Program-made: the position numbers and the translations under genes
Origin: Quadrisphaera sp. RL12-1S
GTDB taxonomy: Bacteria; Actinomycetota; Actinomycetes; Actinomycetales; Quadrisphaeraceae
Direction of reading: 5' to 3'
Assembly (NCBI RefSeq): GCF_014270065.1
Contig: NZ_JACNME010000011.1
Location: 1-64,000 of the forward strand
Length of the DNA: 64,000 nt
The notes under the pieces: generated by a model
What the model was told of the DNA's origin: nothing
The model's database searches: none
Seen by the model: only the letters and a program-made list of their open reading frames with translations
Shown here: positions 1 to 13,225 of the stretch, one piece after another
Numbering within the stretch: the stretch's first letter is position 1
How the letters are laid out: every line of letters begins with the position of its first letter

Positions 1-50
1 TAAGCACGCCGCCAGCGTTCGTCCTGAGCCAGGATCAAACTCTCCGTTGA
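1..50 (-). rRNA. rrs: 16S rRNA, 5' end only
   Basis: The minus strand reads the start of a bacterial 16S rRNA, including the universal AGAGTTTGATCCTGGCTCAG primer site followed by GACGAACGCTGGCGGCGTG. The mature 5' end is close to position 50. Only the first 50 or so bases are in the window; the rest of the rRNA operon lies to the left of base 1. The leader and promoter are at 204-302. Confidence 0.97.
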
Positions 51-203
51 TGTGATAAACCCACCCACACCCAAAAGCACAGGCAGGCCAACACCCGATC
101 AAGACCGAAACCGATCAAGACCAGAGAAAACGATCTGGCACGAAAAAGACGTCATCTGACATCCAACTCGAGCCAACAAAAGTTGGCATCGACATTCGGC
201 ACG

Positions 204-219
204 CTGTTGAGTTCTCAAG
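204..219 (-). promoter_or_regulatory. Conserved rRNA leader box
   Basis: On the minus strand this reads CTTGAGAACTCAACAG, about 150 bases ahead of the 16S 5' end. A TTGAGAACTCAACAG-like element is a recurring feature of actinobacterial rRNA leaders and is thought to act in processing or antitermination. The match is by memory of the family, not by alignment. Confidence 0.6.
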
Positions 220-273
220 AAACGAACACACACCGATCCCAGACCTCACGGCCGTTCACGGGGCAACTTCCCT

Positions 274-302
274 ACAGTAACCAGGTCCAGCGCCAGGATC
301 AA
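274..302 (-). promoter_or_regulatory. rRNA operon promoter
   Basis: Minus-strand -35 TTGATC (297-302), a 17-base spacer, and -10 TACTGT (274-279), pointing at the 16S gene. Predicted transcription start near 266-268, giving a leader of about 215 bases that carries the box at 204-219. It is the best sigma-70-type match in the 293-base gap; other rRNA promoters could lie inside the same gap. Confidence 0.6.
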
Positions 303-343
303 GACCCCGGTCCGCTCTTCCCGTCCGGAAGCGAGATGAAACA

Positions 344-2782
344 TTACCCCCACCCCACCCCCACACCAAATCGCGCCCCTGACCTGCGGCGATGCGACCG
401 GGGCCTTCCGCCACGTCCCTCAGAGGGGGTCCGGCGCAGCCTCAAGGCGTTGCCGATCACGCTCACGGAGCTCAGCGCCATGGCCGCGGCGGCCACCTCG
501 GGGGACAGCAGCACGCCGACCGCGGGGTACAGCACCCCTGCGGCCAGCGGGATGCCCAGGCCGTTGTAGGCGAAGGCGAACCAGAGGTTCTGCCGGATGT
601 TGCGCATGGTGGCCCGGGAGAGCGCCACCGCCCGCACCAGGGCCTGGAGGTCGCTGTGCAGCAGCACGACCCCCGCACCCTCCACGGCCACGTCCGTCCC
701 GGACCCCATGGCCACCCCGACGTCGGCGGCAGCGAGGGCGGGCGCGTCGTTGACGCCGTCCCCCACCATCGCCACGACGCGGCCCTGCGAGCGCAGGTCG
801 GCCACGAAGCGCGCCTTGCCCTCCGGGCGCACCTCGGCCTCCACGCGCTCGATGCCGAGCTCAGCGGCCACGGCTGCGGCGGTCCCCCGCGCGTCACCGG
901 TGAGCACGACCACCTCGAGCCCCTGCGACCGCAGCGCCGCCAGGGCGGCGGGAGTGCTCTCGCGGACGCGGTCGGTGATCGCCAGGAGCCCGACGGCGCG
1001 CCCGTCCACCGCGATGAGCACCGCCGTGCCCCCGCTGGCGCGCACCTGCGACGCGGGCCCGGCCAAGGAGCCGACCCCGTCGGCCCCCTCCTCCTCGAGG
1101 AACGCCGGGCTGCCGACCAGCACCGCGCGGCCCTGCACCACGGCGCGGACACCGCGGCCGGCAGGTGCCTCGAACCCCTCGGCCGCCGGGACCTCCAGCC
1201 CCCGGTCACGCGCGGCCTCCAGCACCGCCCGGGCGAGGGGGTGCTCGCTGCCTCGCTCGGCCGCGGCGGCCCAGCGCAGCACGTCGTCGTCGTCGTCATC
1301 GGGGCCGCTGGTGGCCGCCAGCCGGGCCGACGGGCGGCCCTCGGTGAGGGTCCCCGTCTTGTCGAGCACGACGACGTCGACCCGCTGCAGCCGCTCGAGC
1401 GCGGAGGCGTCCCGCACGAGCACGCCGAGCTGGGCGCCCCGGCCCACCCCGACACCGACGGACACCGGCGTCGCCAGCCCCAGCGCGCAGGGGCAGGCGA
1501 TGATCAGCACCGACACGCCGACGACGAGGGCGTGCGGGAGACGGGGCTCGGGCCCGGCCAGGGCCCACACGAGGAAGGCCGCCAGCGCGACGCCCACCAC
1601 CACGGGCACGAACACCGCCGACACCCGGTCGGCCACCCGCTGGACGGGAGCCCGCGAGCGCTGGGCCTCCTGGACGGACGCGACGATGCGGGCCAGCACG
1701 GTGTCCCGCCCGACCCCCTCGGCCCGCAGGAGGAAGCCGCCGCCTGACGCGGTGGTGCCGCCCACCACGCGGTCGCCGACGCCCTTGGTGACCGGCATGG
1801 GCTCACCGGTCACCAGCGACTCGTCGACGGTGGACCGGCCGTCGACCACGACGCCGTCCACGGGGACGCGTTCGCCGGGGCGCACCCGCAGGACGTCGCC
1901 GACGACCACCTCCTCGAGCGGCACCTCGGTCTCCTCCCCCGGGGACGGGGAGCTGCCGCAGGAGCTGCCGGCGCTGACGCGCACGGCCGTCGGAGGGGCG
2001 AGGTCCAGCAGGGCGCGGACGGCGCCGGAGGTGCGCTCGCGCGCCCGCAGCTCGAGGACCTGCCCGACGAGCACGAGCGCCACGATGACGGCGGCCGGCT
2101 CGAAGTACGCGGCGGGGCGTCCGTCCTGCCCCCTCAGCTCCAGCGGGAAGGCGCCCGGGAGGACCGTGGCGACCAGGCTGTAGGCGTAGGCGACGCCCAC
2201 GCCCAGGGCGATCAGGGTGAACATGTTCAGCCGGCCCGTGCGCACCGACGTCCAGCCGCGCCGGAGGAAGGGCCACCCCGCCCACAGCACCACGGGGGTG
2301 GCCAGGACCAGCTGCGCCCAGCCGGACGCCGCGGGAGTCACGGCCCGGTCGAGCCCGGGCACGAGGTGGCTCCCCATCTCGAGGACGACGACGAGCGCCG
2401 CGAGCACGGCGGCGACCCGCAGGCGGCGGGTCATGTCGGCCAGCTCGGGGTTGGGTCCCGCCCCAGCGGTGACCTCCAGAGGCTCGAGGGCCATCCCGCA
2501 CTCCGGGCAGCTGCCGGGTCCGCGGTGACGCACCTCGGGGTGCATGGGGCACGTGTAGGTGGCGTCCGCTCCGCCGTGGTCGCTCGCGGGCCGGTGGCCC
2601 TCGTGGCCGGGACTGCGCTCGTCGCCGGCCAGGAAGCGGGAGCGGCAGTGCTCGGAGCAGAACGCGTAGCGGTGCCCGTCCCGCTCGGCCGTGAGGGGCC
2701 CGTCGGGGTCCACGGACATGCCGCACACCGGGTCGACGGACCGCGCGGCGGTGCTCGTGGACGCGTGCTCGTGCTCAGCCAC
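344..2782 (-). CDS. Heavy-metal P1B-type ATPase, probably Cu+ exporter
   Basis: 812-residue membrane pump that exports soft metal ions using ATP. The N-terminus has a YHS metal-binding segment (DPVCGM, then FCSEHC, about residues 15-50) and a CPMHPE...CPECGM heavy-metal-binding segment (about 75-105) in place of the usual HMA domain. Core motifs are intact: TGEPMPVTK, ion-channel CPC at 430-432, phosphorylated DKTGT with Asp474, SEHPLA and [14 protein letters not shown] signature plus the CsoR-like operator directly upstream favour Cu+/Ag+. Start chosen at GTG 2782 because a TACCAT -10 box lies six bases before it (leaderless). A poly-Asp stretch follows the phosphorylation domain, encoded by a GTC-type triplet run near 1279-1299. 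The gene is the last before the rRNA operon, on the same strand. Confidence 0.93.
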   Translation of the reverse strand: MAEHEHASTSTAARSVDPVCGMSVDPDGPLTAERDGHRYAFCSEHCRSRFLAGDERSPGHEGHRPASDHGGADATYTCPMHPEVRHRGPGSCPECGMALEPLEVTAGAGPNPELADMTRRLRVAAVLAALVVVLEMGSHLVPGLDRAVTPAASGWAQLVLATPVVLWAGWPFLRRGWTSVRTGRLNMFTLIALGVGVAYAYSLVATVLPGAFPLELRGQDGRPAAYFEPAAVIVALVLVGQVLELRARERTSGAVRALLDLAPPTAVRVSAGSSCGSSPSPGEETEVPLEEVVVGDVLRVRPGERVPVDGVVVDGRSTVDESLVTGEPMPVTKGVGDRVVGGTTASGGGFLLRAEGVGRDTVLARIVASVQEAQRSRAPVQRVADRVSAVFVPVVVGVALAAFLVWALAGPEPRLPHALVVGVSVLIIACPCALGLATPVSVGVGVGRGAQLGVLVRDASALERLQRVDVVVLDKTGTLTEGRPSARLAATSGPDDDDDDVLRWAAAAERGSEHPLARAVLEAARDRGLEVPAAEGFEAPAGRGVRAVVQGRAVLVGSPAFLEEEGADGVGSLAGPASQVRASGGTAVLIAVDGRAVGLLAITDRVRESTPAALAALRSQGLEVVVLTGDARGTAAAVAAELGIERVEAEVRPEGKARFVADLRSQGRVVAMVGDGVNDAPALAAADVGVAMGSGTDVAVEGAGVVLLHSDLQALVRAVALSRATMRNIRQNLWFAFAYNGLGIPLAAGVLYPAVGVLLSPEVAAAAMALSSVSVIGNALRLRRTPSEGRGGRPRSHRRRSGARFGVGVGWG

Positions 2783-2790
2783 CCGTCCAT

Positions 2791-2808
2791 GGTACCCCCG
2801 GGGGGTAT
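2791..2808 (-). promoter_or_regulatory. CsoR-like operator
   Basis: A near-perfect G/C palindrome, ATACCCCCCGGGGGTACC on the minus strand, nine bases before the ATPase start and overlapping the 5' part of its TACCAT -10 box (2788-2793). Copper sensor CsoR binds sites of the form TACCCCN(n)GGGGTA in actinobacteria. Position over the promoter and the metal-pump target make repression relieved by Cu+ the likely mode. No csoR gene is in the window. Confidence 0.75.
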
Positions 2809-2832
2809 CTGTGACGGGCCGGCGCGGTCCCG

Positions 2833-3867
2833 TCACCGCGGGACGACGACGTCCTCCACAGCGCCGGTCTGCGACGACCGGACCGTCGCCTCCACGACCG
2901 CGAGGCTGGCCAGGTTGTCGCGGCCGGTGACCTCCGGCGGAGGACCGCCCGCGGCCGCACGGGCGAACTGCTGCAGCCCCGCCGCGCGTCCCCACAGCGC
3001 CGACACCTCCAGCTCGACGGGGGTCTCGTCCCCGTCGGGACCCCGCAGGACGAGGGCGTCGTCCGCCGGAGGCGCCTCGCCGCCGTGGCGGCTCGCCAGC
3101 TGCAGCTCGCCGAGCTCGCCGGTGATGCTCCACTCCCCCGCCCACGGCGTGGGACGACCGCGCGACAGCCAGCTCCCGCGGTAGCTCGCCACCAGACCGC
3201 CGGTCATCTCGAGCAGCACCGAGGCGACGGCGGGCTCGACGAAGCGGCTCCACGGCGGGGACGAGGTCACGGCGTGCACGCGCTGGACCTCCCGCCCGGT
3301 GACGAACCGCAGGAGGTCGACGTGGTGGATCGCCATGTCCACCAGGAGCGGCTGGGGGAAGCGGTAGTGGGGGTTGGTCGCGGCGGGCGCGTCGTTGGAC
3401 CACTTCCGGAAGTCGACCGCGACGGCCGAGAGCTCCCCGAGCGCGCCCTCGCGCAGCAGCCGGCGCGCGGCCCGCGGTGCGGGGTAGGCGCGGTAGTTCT
3501 GGCTGACCTGCAGCACCAGCCCGAGCTGCTCCGCCCTGACCACGGCGGTCGCGGCCTCGGCGGCCGTGGGCGCGAAGGGCTTCTCGACGAGCACGTGCAG
3601 CCCCGCCTCGAGCGCCTCCAGGGCGAGCGGGACGTGCGCGCCGACGGGAGCGGTGATGAGGACGCCGTCGGCCTCGACCTGTCGCAGCGCCTGCTCCAGA
3701 GAGGTGGCGCAGGCGCGGTCGGGCAGGTCGTGGGCGTGCTGGAAGGCCGCCAGCCCGGCGGTGTCGGGCTCGACCACGGCGACGCGGTCGACCTCGGGGA
3801 CCCGCGGCAGCACGGTCCGCTCCCAGTCCCTGCCCCACCCGCCGAGCCCGATGTGCACCAGTCGCAT
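2833..3867 (-). CDS. Gfo/Idh/MocA family oxidoreductase
   Basis: 344 residues. NAD(P)-dependent sugar or inositol dehydrogenase-like protein. The N-terminal Rossmann fold begins HIGLGGWG, with VEKPFAPT (the EKP motif) near residue 95-100; the C-terminal half has the beta-sheet substrate domain with a [10 protein letters not shown] stretch carrying the usual His pair. Substrate cannot be read from sequence. ATG start at 3867 is preceded by CAGGCT six bases upstream, a weak -10-like box. It stands alone: the next gene to the left is the metal pump under its own operator, and the next to the right ends 57 bases away. Confidence 0.85.
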   Translation of the reverse strand: MRLVHIGLGGWGRDWERTVLPRVPEVDRVAVVEPDTAGLAAFQHAHDLPDRACATSLEQALRQVEADGVLITAPVGAHVPLALEALEAGLHVLVEKPFAPTAAEAATAVVRAEQLGLVLQVSQNYRAYPAPRAARRLLREGALGELSAVAVDFRKWSNDAPAATNPHYRFPQPLLVDMAIHHVDLLRFVTGREVQRVHAVTSSPPWSRFVEPAVASVLLEMTGGLVASYRGSWLSRGRPTPWAGEWSITGELGELQLASRHGGEAPPADDALVLRGPDGDETPVELEVSALWGRAAGLQQFARAAAGGPPPEVTGRDNLASLAVVEATVRSSQTGAVEDVVVPR

Positions 3868-3923
3868 GCACCGAGCCTGGTCCACTCCCGCGGAGCCGGC
3901 GAGGGCGGGGCCCCTGCCGGCCC

Positions 3924-5615
3924 TCAGCCCTCCGAGGGCGACCGCGGGGGCCGGGGGCGACCGACCGGCGTGGCCGCGAGCGCCCGCAGCGACGCGAGCA
4001 CCCGGCCGCGGCGGCCGGCGGGCCCCGCCTGCTGCGGCTCCACGGCCGGGGCGGGCAGCGCGACCACGAGGTCGGCGGGGGCGAGGCCGTCGACCACCTC
4101 GACGGCGGCTGGTCCGTCGGCCCAGGCCGCCGGGTCCACCTCGACGTCCGTGCCGGTGGCGCTGACGACGACGCGGGCCCCGCCCGGGCGGTGCAGGACG
4201 GCGACGGCGCCGTCCCACAGCGCCGTGCTGGCCGAGCCGTCCGCGTGCCGCACCTGCACGCCGTCCTCACCGAGGACCAGGCGCGCCGTGCCGCCGTCGG
4301 CGGGCACCCAGGTGCGACCGGTGAGGGGGCCGCGCTCGTCAGCGCGGGCGAGCGGCAGCCCCGCGGGGGCGCTGACGTCGTGGGGGACCTGCAGCAGGCC
4401 GGCGCCGAGCGCGGTCCGCAGCGCCTCGAGCACGTCGGCGGGGCTCAGGGTGCGCGCCTGCTCGAGCAGGCGGGCGTGCGGCGCGACCGCCGGCGGCTCG
4501 GCCAGGCCCGACAGCAGCCACGCCCGCGCCAGCTCGTCCAGCTCGTCGAGCTCGTCCAGGGGGCCGGTGGCGGACAGGTCGGACACCCACCGGGACAGCT
4601 CCGCGTCCGGGAGCGGTTCGCTGCAGGCGCGGGCGGTGGCGTCCTGCACGGCGTGCAGGGCGTCCTGCGCCGGGTCCGCCGCGGCGTGGACCGCCAGGCC
4701 GAGCTCGAGCACGCCGCCGCCGACGGGCGTGACCTCCACCTCGACGTCGGTGGCCGCCGCACCGCGCAGCCTCAGCTCCTCGAGCGCGAGGCGGTGCAGC
4801 CACCACCACCCGGCGTGCGCGGCGGCGCCGTCCTGCGCGAGCGCGGTGACCGCCACGGACCCCGAGGGCCCCTCCACGCGGGCGGGCAGGGAGAGCTGGG
4901 GCGCCTGCGGCGCGGACGCCGGCGACGCCTCGCCGGAGAGCAGCGGCAGGACCCAGCCGGGGGCCCGCGGCCCGGTCACCGACAGGACGGCGTTGGACGC
5001 GGAGAACCAGCGCTCCACCCAGCGGGTGAGCGCTGCCCCGTCTGCGGTGGGAGCGGCGAGCTCGGAGGTGGCGAGCTGGCCCCAGCCGCGCATCCCGTGG
5101 CGGGCGGTGCGGAGCAGGTCCCAGCTGCTGGGCAGGCGCAGGTCCGCCTCGGCCTGCAGGTGGCCGACCTCGTGGGCGACCTCCTCGGGCAGGACCTCGC
5201 CGAGGGACGCCAGGCCCTCGCAGAGCGCGACCAGCCGGTCGCGGACGTCGCTCTCGGAGCCGGTGGCCGTGAAGACGACCTCCAGCGGCGAGGTGCACGG
5301 CCGGTGCCAGGGCTCGGCGGGACGCTCCCCGTCCGCCTCGAGCCCGACGTCCGTGAAGCGGTGCGCCAGGTGGGCCACGAGGTGGGTGAGGCCCCGCTCG
5401 GGCAGCCGCTCGTCGACCGCGCCGACGCGGAAGGCGAGCCGCGCGCGCACCGGTCCCGGCGCCGGCAGCCACGCCACGCGCAGACCGCGGCGCGTGGCGC
5501 CGAACTGGACGCCGCGCGGCTCGCGCGCGGCGTCCTCGGGGGCCTCGGCCGCGACGGGCAGCGGTGCGGCGGCCGGGGGCGCCGGAGTCGTCATCGGGAC
5601 GGCCGTGGTGGTCAC
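3924..5615 (-). CDS. M16 peptidase-like protein lacking the zinc motif
   Basis: 563 residues. The first half resembles the N-terminal domain of M16 (insulinase/pitrilysin) peptidases: [11 protein letters not shown] followed by a helix reading [12 protein letters not shown], where active enzymes have the inverted zinc site HxxEH (GIAHFLEHM). Here the catalytic Glu is Ala, so peptidase activity is unlikely. The middle matches the second M16 domain loosely; the last 200 residues look like a separate beta-rich domain rich in Val/Ala. No signal peptide. Acidic DELDELDEL run near 4531-4560. Start uncertain: GTG 5615 has GGAGG immediately adjacent, ATG 5594 is an alternative. M16 dead subunits normally pair with an active partner, but none is nearby. 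Confidence 0.65.
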   Translation of the reverse strand: MTTTAVPMTTPAPPAAAPLPVAAEAPEDAAREPRGVQFGATRRGLRVAWLPAPGPVRARLAFRVGAVDERLPERGLTHLVAHLAHRFTDVGLEADGERPAEPWHRPCTSPLEVVFTATGSESDVRDRLVALCEGLASLGEVLPEEVAHEVGHLQAEADLRLPSSWDLLRTARHGMRGWGQLATSELAAPTADGAALTRWVERWFSASNAVLSVTGPRAPGWVLPLLSGEASPASAPQAPQLSLPARVEGPSGSVAVTALAQDGAAAHAGWWWLHRLALEELRLRGAAATDVEVEVTPVGGGVLELGLAVHAAADPAQDALHAVQDATARACSEPLPDAELSRWVSDLSATGPLDELDELDELARAWLLSGLAEPPAVAPHARLLEQARTLSPADVLEALRTALGAGLLQVPHDVSAPAGLPLARADERGPLTGRTWVPADGGTARLVLGEDGVQVRHADGSASTALWDGAVAVLHRPGGARVVVSATGTDVEVDPAAWADGPAAVEVVDGLAPADLVVALPAPAVEPQQAGPAGRRGRVLASLRALAATPVGRPRPPRSPSEG

Positions 5616-5687
5616 CCTCCGGGCATCGGCACGAGGCGCCGGTCGCTCAAGCGCCGGGACCGGGCCGCTCGCGCCCCGGGGCGGTGC

Positions 5688-8388
<2,701 letters not shown>

Positions 8389-8395
8389 GCCCGCC

Positions 8396-8425
8396 CCTGG
8401 CGGCTGCGGCGCCGCAGCCGCCAGG
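8396..8425. repeat. 30-base perfect palindrome
   Basis: CCTGGCGGCTGCGGC followed directly by its exact reverse complement, eight bases after the aldo/keto reductase stop and ten bases before the next gene start. It could fold as a terminator stem for the reductase, though it has no loop and no T-tract, or act as an operator for the GNAT-AAA+ gene, since its right end overlaps a CAGGAT -10-like box of that gene. Confidence 0.6.
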
Positions 8426-8434
8426 ATCACGCGG

Positions 8435-9742
8435 GTGAGCCGCGTGACGATGCGTCCCTTCCACGCCGACGACGTCGAGGGGGTGCTCGCGCTGTGGGAG
8501 GCCTCGGCCCGCACGGCCGGTCAGCCGGTGTACGGGCTGGCCGAGGTGCTCGCCTCCTGCGAGAAGGACCACGCCGTCCTCGCCCACGAGGCCGGACGCC
8601 TGGTCGGCGCCGTCGTCGGGCGCGCCGCCCACGCCCAGGGGTGGGTGGTCTTCCTCGGGACCGCGCCCGGGCACGAGGACCTGGGACCGCGCCTGCTGGC
8701 CGCCCTGGAGCGGGAGATGACGGGGTCCGGCCTCACCAAGCTGTCAGCCCTGCTCACCGACGACCCCACCGCCCTGGGCGCCTTCCACCGCCAGGGCTTC
8801 CGCACCCTCAAGGACCTGCACTACCTCGAGCGCGACCTGCCCCTGCAGCGCGCCGAGGTCGCCCTGCTCGCCGAGCTCGGCGGGCGGATGCTGCCCCGTG
8901 ACCGCTGGGACGCCATCGGCGGCATGACCGAGGAGAAGGGCCTGCTGGAGCGCCGCCTGGTGATCCCCCTGGCCCACCCCGACGTCGCCGACAGGTTCGG
9001 GGTGGCCCCGCCGCGCGCCGTGGTCCTGTTCGGCCCGCCCGGCACCGGCAAGACCACCTTCGCCAAGGCCATCGCCTCCCGGCTGGAGTGGCCCTTCGTG
9101 GAGGTCTTCCCCTCCCGCCTGGCCGCCGACCCCGCCGGGCTGGCCGGCGCGCTGCGCGACACCTTCACCAAGATCGCCGCGCTGGAGCACGTGGTGGTGT
9201 TCATCGACGAGGTCGAGGAGATCGCCGGCAGGCGAGGGGGTGAGCCGCCCAGCCCGCTGCAGGGCGTCACCAACGAGCTGCTCAAGCTCATCCCGGCGTT
9301 CCGGGAGCAGCCCGGGCGGTTGCTGGTGTGCGCCACCAACTTCATCCGCGCCATCGACGGGGCGTTCCTGCGCCACGGGCGCTTCGACTACGTGCTGCCC
9401 ATCGGGCTGCCCGACGCCGCCGCCCGCCACGCGATCTGGCGGGCGTACCTGCCCGCCGGTGCGGCCAGCCGGCCGGGAGGTGTGGACCTGGCCGAGGTGG
9501 TCGCGCACAGCGAGGGCTTCTCCCCCGCCGACATCGAGTTCGCCGCTCGGCGCGCCTCCCAGGCCGCCATGGAGCACGCCCTCGCCAGCGCCGGCGACGG
9601 CGGGGAGGTCGGTGCCGACGGCGGCCCGCTGGGGCCGACCACGCAGGACTACCTGCGGGCCGTGGCCAGCACCCGCGCCACCGTCTCCGCGGAAGCGGCC
9701 GCCGAGTTCGCCGAGGACATCACGACGCTGGCGCGCCTGTGA
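8435..9742 (+). CDS. GNAT domain fused to classical AAA+ ATPase
   Basis: 435 residues in two parts. Residues 1-135 form a GNAT acetyltransferase fold (MRPFHADDVEGVLALW, then FHRQGFRTLKDLHYLERDL); the acetyl-CoA loop is degenerate (GHEDLGPRLL). Residues 150-435 form a classical AAA ATPase: Walker A GPPGTGKTT, Walker B VVFIDEVEE, sensor CATN, second region of homology FLRHGRFDYVLP with arginine finger, and the helical lid FSPADIEFAARRA. The AAA part is closest in style to FtsH/Cdc48-type modules, so the protein may remodel other proteins, with the GNAT part as a sensor or substrate binder. GTG start; CAGGAT lies seven bases upstream. The end overlaps the convergent gene by 23 bases. Confidence 0.85.
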   Translation: MSRVTMRPFHADDVEGVLALWEASARTAGQPVYGLAEVLASCEKDHAVLAHEAGRLVGAVVGRAAHAQGWVVFLGTAPGHEDLGPRLLAALEREMTGSGLTKLSALLTDDPTALGAFHRQGFRTLKDLHYLERDLPLQRAEVALLAELGGRMLPRDRWDAIGGMTEEKGLLERRLVIPLAHPDVADRFGVAPPRAVVLFGPPGTGKTTFAKAIASRLEWPFVEVFPSRLAADPAGLAGALRDTFTKIAALEHVVVFIDEVEEIAGRRGGEPPSPLQGVTNELLKLIPAFREQPGRLLVCATNFIRAIDGAFLRHGRFDYVLPIGLPDAAARHAIWRAYLPAGAASRPGGVDLAEVVAHSEGFSPADIEFAARRASQAAMEHALASAGDGGEVGADGGPLGPTTQDYLRAVASTRATVSAEAAAEFAEDITTLARL

Positions 9743-10115
9743 CGCGCCGGCCCCGGCCACCCTCGTCGTCGTCGCCGCCGTCGTCCAGCGCGGAGAACCA
9801 GTCCGCGTAGGGCGTCGTGCGGGCGAGGTGGCGGGTGAGGTCGGGGGCGCCGTCGTCCCACCACACGGGGCCGCGCTCGCCGAGGGCCTCCTTGGCCGCC
9901 TGCACGCGGGAGCGGGCGGCGGCACGCGCGTCGTCGTCGCCGGAGCGCAGGGCCGCGCCCTTGGCGCGGCGCGCGGCCATGAGCTCGGCCACCAGGCGCT
10001 CGCGCTCGGCGCCCTCCAGGCGCGGGTCGCTGCGACGCCACAGGCGGCCGCGCACCACGAGGTAGCGGCCGTCCGGCGTCACCGGGGGTTCGCCGCGGCG
10101 CGCGTCGGAGCCCAC
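9720..10115 (-). CDS. Conserved actinobacterial/rhizobial hypothetical protein
   Basis: 131 residues, soluble, charged. Recognisable family pattern: YLVVRGRLWRRSDPRL, a helix with LMAARRAKGAAL, and VQAAKEALGERGPVWWDD. These proteins are sometimes mislabelled as Tol transporter parts; no function is established. Start GTG 10115 lies six bases after TAGCGT on the minus strand, so probably leaderless. The 3' end overlaps the convergent AAA+ gene by 23 bases. Confidence 0.75.
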   Translation of the reverse strand: MGSDARRGEPPVTPDGRYLVVRGRLWRRSDPRLEGAERERLVAELMAARRAKGAALRSGDDDARAAARSRVQAAKEALGERGPVWWDDGAPDLTRHLARTTPYADWFSALDDGGDDDEGGRGRRVTGAPAS

Positions 10116-10206
10116 CCGGAGACGCTAAGCGACCGCGGTCCCCGCCGCCGTGTGACGAGTGCGTTTCGCACCGCCCGCGCGCCCGGGACGGGCGCGACCA
10201 TGGTCC

Positions 10207-10593
10207 ATGGCCGTCACCGACCCGCCCGCCGTGACGCTCCCCACGCCGAGCGCGCCCCCCGCCGCACCCCCGAGCACGAGGCCCGGCGCGGTGCTGCCCG
10301 AGGCGCGGCAGGTGGTCCTGCACGTGCCGGAGAAGCGGCGCTACGAGGTGCACGTCGGCGGGAGGCGCGCCGGTTTCACCGAGTACTTCGAGTCCGAGGG
10401 GCGGCGGGTGTTCGTCCACACCGAGGTCGGCCAGGCGTTCAGCGGTCGCGGCCTGGCCAGCGCGGTCGTGCGGCACGCCCTCGAGCAGACCCGCACCGAC
10501 GGCCGGCGGGCGGCGGCCATCTGCCCCTTCGTCAGCCGCTGGGTGGCCGCGCACCCGGAGTTCGACGACGTCGTGGTGCAGCGCCGCCCCTGA
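10207..10593 (+). CDS. Small GNAT-like (YjdJ-type) acetyltransferase
   Basis: 128 residues. After a Pro-rich N-terminal 40 residues, the compact YjdJ-type GNAT fold follows: YEVHVGGRRAGFTEY, VFVHTEVGQAFSGRGLAS (the acetyl-CoA loop with G-x-G), and ICPFVSRWVAAHPEF. This family is often called GNAT or 'N-acetyltransferase' without a known substrate. ATG start chosen; in-frame codons reach back to 10159 but start inside a less family-like region. Confidence 0.8.
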   Translation: MAVTDPPAVTLPTPSAPPAAPPSTRPGAVLPEARQVVLHVPEKRRYEVHVGGRRAGFTEYFESEGRRVFVHTEVGQAFSGRGLASAVVRHALEQTRTDGRRAAAICPFVSRWVAAHPEFDDVVVQRRP

Positions 10594-10648
10594 CCCGGGG
10601 CGCCGGCCGACGAGCGGCGGGCGGCGGGTCAGGGGCGGCAGAGGTGAG

Positions 10649-11653
10649 TCAGCGCCTGGTGGAGAAGGCGGCGTCGAAGGCGGCGGCCGGCGGGGAGATC
10701 CTCGCGAGCTCCCTCACCATCGCCAGCGCCTGCGGAGCGCCGACGAGGCGGTCCATGCCGGCGTCCTCCCACTCCACGCTGGTAGGACCGGCGTAGCCGA
10801 TGGCGTTGAGGGTGCGGAAGATCGGCTCCCAGTCCACGTGGCCGTGGCCGGCGGTGACGAAGTCCCAGCCGCGGCGCGGGTCGGCCCAGGGCAGGTGCGA
10901 GCCCAGCCGGCCGTTGCGGCCGTCGAGGTGGCGGACCGACTCCTTGACGTGGACGTGGTAGATCTTCTCGGCGAAGTCCTGCAGGAACATCACCGGGTCG
11001 AGGTCCTGCCAGATGAAGTGCGACGGGTCGAAGTTCAGCCCGAAGCCGGGGCGGTCGAGCACCTCGAGGGTCTTCTTGGCGGTCCAGTAGTCGTAGGCGA
11101 TCTCGCTGGGGTGCACCTCGAGCGCGAAGCGCACCCCGACCTCGTCGAAGACGTCGATGATCGGGTTCCAGCGACGGGCGAAGTCCTCGTACCCGCGCTC
11201 GATCATCCCGGCGGGCGGCGGCGGGAACATGGCCACGCACTTCCAGATGGAGGAGCCGGTGAAGCCCGTGACGGTCTTCACGCCCATCTTGGCGGCGGCG
11301 CGGGCGGTCATCTTCAGCGCGTCGGCCGCGCGCTGGCGCACGCCCTCGGGCTCGCCGTCGCCCCACACGCGCGGGGAGAGCATGTCCTCGTGGCGCTCGT
11401 CGATCGGGTCGTCGCAGACGGCCTGGCCGGTGAGGTGGTTGGAGATGGCGAAGACCTGCAGGCCGTTCTCGGCCAGGACCCTCTGCTTCTCCTCGAGGTA
11501 GCCGTCCTCCTCCACCACGCGGTACGGGTCGAGGTGGTCGCCCCAGCAGGCGATCTCGAGGCCGTCGAAGCCCCACTCGCCGGCCAGCCGGGCCACCTCG
11601 GTGAAGGGCAGGTCGGCCCACTGGCCGGTGAACAGCGTGATCGGTCGCGTCAT
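10649..11653 (-). CDS. Sugar phosphate isomerase/epimerase-like TIM barrel
   Basis: 334 residues of the AP-endonuclease-2 superfamily TIM barrel. Metal-binding residues are visible in FALEVHPSEIAYD, GLNFDPSHF, YHVHVKE and TSVEWEDAG. Relatives are isomerases, epimerases or 3-keto-sugar processing enzymes that often act with Gfo/Idh/MocA dehydrogenases, two of which are in this window. AGGAG ribosome site eight bases before ATG 11653. A 22-base hairpin sits upstream at 11696-11717. Confidence 0.85.
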   Translation of the reverse strand: MTRPITLFTGQWADLPFTEVARLAGEWGFDGLEIACWGDHLDPYRVVEEDGYLEEKQRVLAENGLQVFAISNHLTGQAVCDDPIDERHEDMLSPRVWGDGEPEGVRQRAADALKMTARAAAKMGVKTVTGFTGSSIWKCVAMFPPPPAGMIERGYEDFARRWNPIIDVFDEVGVRFALEVHPSEIAYDYWTAKKTLEVLDRPGFGLNFDPSHFIWQDLDPVMFLQDFAEKIYHVHVKESVRHLDGRNGRLGSHLPWADPRRGWDFVTAGHGHVDWEPIFRTLNAIGYAGPTSVEWEDAGMDRLVGAPQALAMVRELARISPPAAAFDAAFSTRR

Positions 11654-11695
11654 CGTCGAAGCTCCTGCTCGTCAGCGGTGGTGGTGCCCCAGCAT

Positions 11696-11717
11696 GGACC
11701 TACCGGGTGGTAGGTCC
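11696..11717. terminator. Hairpin between aspartase and isomerase genes
   Basis: GGACCTACC, loop GGGT, GGTAGGTCC: a perfect nine-base stem. It follows the aspartase stop by 12 bases on the minus strand, so a terminator is simplest, but it has no T-tract and lies 43 bases before the isomerase start, so it could also be an operator. Confidence 0.4.
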
Positions 11718-11728
11718 GGAGCGGGGGG

Positions 11729-13192
<1,464 letters not shown>

Positions 13193-13225
13193 GGCGGCGA
13201 GCCTAGCCACGCCCCGGACGCCGCC

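Noticed and set aside
1279-1299. Short CGTCGT-type triplet run.
   Set aside because: It encodes a poly-Asp stretch within the metal pump; in-frame codon repetition, not a separate element.
4531-4560. Repeated CTCGTCCAG-type triplets.
   Set aside because: In-frame codons for an acidic Asp-Glu-Leu run of the M16-like protein.
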